A stretch of DNA of 64,000 nucleotides. Origin: Caldimonas brevitalea (GTDB lineage: Bacteria; Pseudomonadota; Gammaproteobacteria; Burkholderiales; Burkholderiaceae_C). The DNA lies in the NCBI RefSeq assembly GCF_001017435.1, contig NZ_CP011371.1:2666001-2730000 (forward strand). The letters run 5' to 3'. Below the pieces are notes generated by a model. That model ran no database searches and had not been told where the DNA came from. It was given only the letters and a program-made list of their open reading frames with translations. Positions 61,309 through 64,000 of the stretch are shown one piece after another; the first letter of the stretch is position 1; each line of letters opens with the position of its first letter. The position numbers and the translations under genes are program-made.

Positions 61309-63966
61309 ATGCTGAGACCGACGCGGTGTCGCGCGTTGCTGCGCCATGCCCCATCCTTGCTGATGGCCTTGACCCTGGCCGCCTGCGGTGGCGGCGGGGG
61401 CGACGATGCTGCCTCTGCTGACCACGCCGAGGCCGACCCGGCCGCCGATGTGCCGGCCGCGAAAGCGCCACAAAGGGCCCGCAGCCAAGGCCTGGCAACC
61501 GCGGCTGCCGATGTACCGGCCGCGAAAGCGTCACAAAGGGCCGGCAGCCAAGGTCTGGCAACCGCGGCGGCCGACGCGCTGCCCGAGCCGACGCCCGACG
61601 CCGATGTGGTCGGCATGTGGACGCCGCTGGCCGACTGGCCCTTTCTCGCGGTCCATGCCAGCGTGCTACCGAACGGCAAGGTGCTGACCTACGGCACCCA
61701 GAGCAACGACAGCGACCAGACCGCCTTGTTCTTCGACGAGTGGGACCCGGAGCAGGGGCTGACCGAGGCCGCGCACGTGCAGGTGCCGAGCCCGACCGAA
61801 GTCGATTCCTTCTGCAGCGCGAGTGTGCTGGGCCCGGACGGCATGCTGCTGATCGTCGGCGGCAACACCCATTGGCAAACCTCGCAATGGGACCCGGCGC
61901 GCCGTGAGCTGTTGATCCGGGCCAGCCAGATGCACCAGCCGCGCTGGTACGGCACGCTGGTGACCCTGCCCGACCAGCGTGTGCTGGTGGTCGGCGGCAA
62001 GAGCTACAAGGTCGACCCGGTGCAGTACGCCGACACACCCGAAGTGTTCAGCCCGTCCGAAGGCTGGCGGCCCTTGACGGGCGCCAGCAGCCCCACGGCT
62101 TTCGGCGAGACCGACCACCGCTGGTGGTATCCGCACGCCTACGTGGCCCCCGACGGCCGTGTGTTCGGCGTCTCCAACGACCAGATGTGGCGCCTCGACC
62201 CGCGAGGCGAGGGCAAGCTGGAGATGCTGGGCCCCACGGGCCACCGGCTCGGCGTGTCGGGCAGCAGCGTGATGTACCGGCCCGGCAAGGTGTTGCTGCT
62301 CGGCGGCGGCGAGACGTATTTCGACCGCACGCCGGCGACCCGGCAAGCGACTATCGTCGACCTGACCGGCGAGACGCCGACCGTGACGGCGGCCGCTTTG
62401 CAGACGCGCGGACGCAACTACGGCACGTCGCTGATGCTGCCGACCGGCGACGTGCTGGTGACCGGTGGCACCGGGTTCGGCAACTCCGCGCGCGGCAGCG
62501 TCCGGCCGCCCGAGATGTGGAACCCCGACACCAACACCTGGCGCACCCTCGCGCCCGCGGCAGAAACGCGGCTCTATCACTCCAACGCCTTGCTGCTGCC
62601 CAGCGGCGCCGTCCTCGACACATCGGGTGGTGCGCCCGGCCCGGTGTTTGCGAAGAACGCACAGATCTACTACCCGCCGTATTTCTTCCGCAAGAACAGC
62701 GAGGGCGTGGTGGAGTGGGCGAGCCGGCCGGCCATCGAGTACGTGACACGGCGCTTCACCTACGACCGCGACCTCAACGCGGTGCTGAAGCTCGCCGACG
62801 GCCGCCGCATCGGCTCGGTGGCGCTGATCTCGGTCGGCTCGATGACCCACAGCCACGGCACCGACCTGCGCTACATGCCGGTGCCGTTCCGGCAGTCGGG
62901 CCGGCGTTTGCAACTGCAGCTGGGTGGCATGACACCGACGAATCTGCCGCCCGGGCACTACCAACTGCACGTGGTCGACGCTCGCGGCGTGCCGTCCCCG
63001 GCCGCTATCGTCGAGTTCCGCCCCGATGGCAGCCGCCTCGCGGCAGCCGGCCGCGCCAGCCAGTCTCGTACCGAGCGGCGGGAGCAATCGGCCGACGTCG
63101 CCGTCGACGGTACCTTCGAAACCGCCAGCCGCATCGAGGGTCGGGAACCCTGGTGGCGGCTCGATTTCCGCGAGCCGCGCGCCTTGGCCGGCATCGGTTT
63201 GTTCGAGGGGGATGAGGACTGCGGCGACGACGGCCCGTGCCCCAGCCTGTTCGAGGGCGTGACCGTGACGGTGCTGGATGAGCGGGGCGAGCCGGTGTGG
63301 CGCTCCGAGACGGTGTCGGGGGAGGCTCCGGCTGTGCTGGGGCGCTTGCAGTTCGACCTGACGCGGCAGGACGGCAATGCGGTGATCGGCCGCAGCATCG
63401 TGGTGCAGGCCGGCGCCGGCAAGGCGGGCGCCGCGCACTGGCCATGGCCATGGCCCGGCCGGGACCACGACCGCCCGGCGCTGCGCCTGGCCGAAGTGCA
63501 GGTGGAAGGCGGGCCGCTCAATCTCGCGCTCAAGCGGCCGGCGAAACAATCGGCCACGGCGCATGACGCGGCGGCGGCTTTGGCGGTGGATGGCCGCCTC
63601 GACGCCACCTGGAAGTCGGGCCGCGTCACCCTCACGCCCAACAGCCCGCAGCCGTGGTGGGAGGTCGACCTGGAGTCGGTGCAGAAATTGAAGCAGGTGA
63701 GGCTGTGGAACCGGGTCGATCCGTGTTGCAAGGACACCCTGGCCGATTTCGAGGTGCTGGTGTCCGACCATCCTTTCGGTGAGGGACCACTGGAAGTCGA
63801 GCGTCAGCGGCCCGGCGTGCGCAGCTACCACGTGGTGTCGCTCGAAGGACGCCGCGCCCTCGAACTGCCGCTCGACCCTGGGCAGACCGGGCGTTATCTG
63901 CGGGTATGGCTGCGGGGGAGCGGGGCGCTGTCGCTGGCTGAGGTGCAGGTGATGGGAGCGCGTTGA
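61309..63966 (+). CDS. Copper-radical oxidase-like lipoprotein (galactose/glyoxal oxidase fold) with discoidin domains
   Basis: An 885-aa lipoprotein. The signal peptide ends in LTLAACGGGGG (lipobox Cys), with ACAGGGAG before ATG 61309. Residues about 45-86 contain a near-perfect 21-residue tandem repeat. A kelch-type propeller follows with the copper/radical residues of galactose oxidase in the expected context: Cys about 168 (SFCSASVLGP) and Tyr about 214 (PRWYGTLV) for the Cys-Tyr cofactor, Tyr 423-His 424 (RLYHSNALLLPSG) and His about 514 (MTHSHGTDLRY). A DUF1929-like domain comes next, then two F5/8 type C-like segments (about 590-700, and 735-885 with NLALKRPAKQSAT), the last ending at the stop. 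Likely an extracytoplasmic oxidase of alcohols, aldehydes or sugars. Confidence 0.88.
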   Translation: MLRPTRCRALLRHAPSLLMALTLAACGGGGGDDAASADHAEADPAADVPAAKAPQRARSQGLATAAADVPAAKASQRAGSQGLATAAADALPEPTPDADVVGMWTPLADWPFLAVHASVLPNGKVLTYGTQSNDSDQTALFFDEWDPEQGLTEAAHVQVPSPTEVDSFCSASVLGPDGMLLIVGGNTHWQTSQWDPARRELLIRASQMHQPRWYGTLVTLPDQRVLVVGGKSYKVDPVQYADTPEVFSPSEGWRPLTGASSPTAFGETDHRWWYPHAYVAPDGRVFGVSNDQMWRLDPRGEGKLEMLGPTGHRLGVSGSSVMYRPGKVLLLGGGETYFDRTPATRQATIVDLTGETPTVTAAALQTRGRNYGTSLMLPTGDVLVTGGTGFGNSARGSVRPPEMWNPDTNTWRTLAPAAETRLYHSNALLLPSGAVLDTSGGAPGPVFAKNAQIYYPPYFFRKNSEGVVEWASRPAIEYVTRRFTYDRDLNAVLKLADGRRIGSVALISVGSMTHSHGTDLRYMPVPFRQSGRRLQLQLGGMTPTNLPPGHYQLHVVDARGVPSPAAIVEFRPDGSRLAAAGRASQSRTERREQSADVAVDGTFETASRIEGREPWWRLDFREPRALAGIGLFEGDEDCGDDGPCPSLFEGVTVTVLDERGEPVWRSETVSGEAPAVLGRLQFDLTRQDGNAVIGRSIVVQAGAGKAGAAHWPWPWPGRDHDRPALRLAEVQVEGGPLNLALKRPAKQSATAHDAAAALAVDGRLDATWKSGRVTLTPNSPQPWWEVDLESVQKLKQVRLWNRVDPCCKDTLADFEVLVSDHPFGEGPLEVERQRPGVRSYHVVSLEGRRALELPLDPGQTGRYLRVWLRGSGALSLAEVQVMGAR
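61444..61569 (+). repeat. 63-bp tandem duplication within the oxidase gene
   Basis: Two adjacent 63-bp copies, 61444-61506 and 61507-61569, encode near-identical 21-residue stretches (ADVPAAKAPQRARSQGLATA and a variant with two changes) in the linker between the lipid anchor and the propeller. Being in frame, they lengthen a flexible spacer; copy number may vary between strains. Confidence 0.85.
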
Positions 63967-64000
63967 ACGGCCCCCTTCACCCTGTCCCGGTGCATCGGAG

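Overview
The window is high-GC DNA with gene families, codon use and operon style typical of a Burkholderiales betaproteobacterium. Its centre (about 9.4-30.9 kb) carries a complete syrbactin-type NRPS/PKS locus whose gene order and domain logic match the glidobactin (glb) cluster known from [Polyangium] brachysporum / Schlegelella (Caldimonas) brevitalea. I infer this or a close relative is the source; the assignment rests on domain reading, adenylation-domain codes and recalled literature, not on a database search.

Layout. 0-8.2 kb: a DEAD-box helicase, a small membrane protein, two tandem paralogous secreted proteins, an AraC regulator, a carboxymuconolactone-decarboxylase-like secreted protein, a 168-bp MITE-like palindromic element, an SDR, a PEP-CTERM protein and a ComFB-like protein. 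8.3-30.9 kb: the glidobactin-type cluster, all on the minus strand. It holds a LysR regulator (glbA), a lysine hydroxylase-type dioxygenase (glbB), the 4181-aa hybrid C-A-PCP-C-A-PCP-KS-AT-DH-KR-ACP-TE (glbC), an MFS exporter (glbD), an MbtH protein (glbE), a Thr-specific C-A-PCP NRPS (glbF), an NTF2/SnoaL protein (glbG) and a nitronate-monooxygenase-like flavoprotein (glbH). A second LysR, paralogous to glbA, closes the far end. Logic: a fatty acyl chain is joined to Thr on GlbF; GlbC adds 4-hydroxylysine (made by GlbB), then Ala, extends with malonate and reduces/dehydrates to 4-amino-2-pentenoate; the TE closes the 12-membered lactam.

31.2-39.8 kb: a PAS-GAF hybrid histidine kinase, then the histidine utilisation operon hutC-hutU-hutH-hutG-hutI, with the last four genes linked by ATGA stop/start overlaps and a HutC-like operator upstream of hutC. 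39.8-50.4 kb: a LysR/MDR-dehydrogenase divergent pair, nadA-nadC, a roadblock-domain protein, an AraC/MFS divergent pair, a ThDP-dependent enzyme and a DUF3592 membrane protein. 50.4-61.1 kb: cobalamin salvage and late synthesis, comprising cobQ, cbiB-cobC-btuF (plus strand), and btuB-btuC-btuD-cobO-cobB (minus strand) under a cobalamin riboswitch. 61.3-64 kb: a copper-radical (galactose/glyoxal oxidase-like) lipoprotein with discoidin-like domains.

The most unusual non-coding feature is the btuC-btuD junction. Three tandem 62-bp units each encode a 21-codon ORF with a strong Shine-Dalgarno and an ATGA overlap, so that termination-reinitiation could be relayed from btuC to btuD. Other second-look items are a 25-codon ORF coupled to hutU, the MITE-like element supplying the SDR stop codon, the duplicated LysR regulators at the two ends of glb, and unusual dehydratase motifs in GlbC. 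I saw no tRNA, rRNA, CRISPR array or intact IS element.
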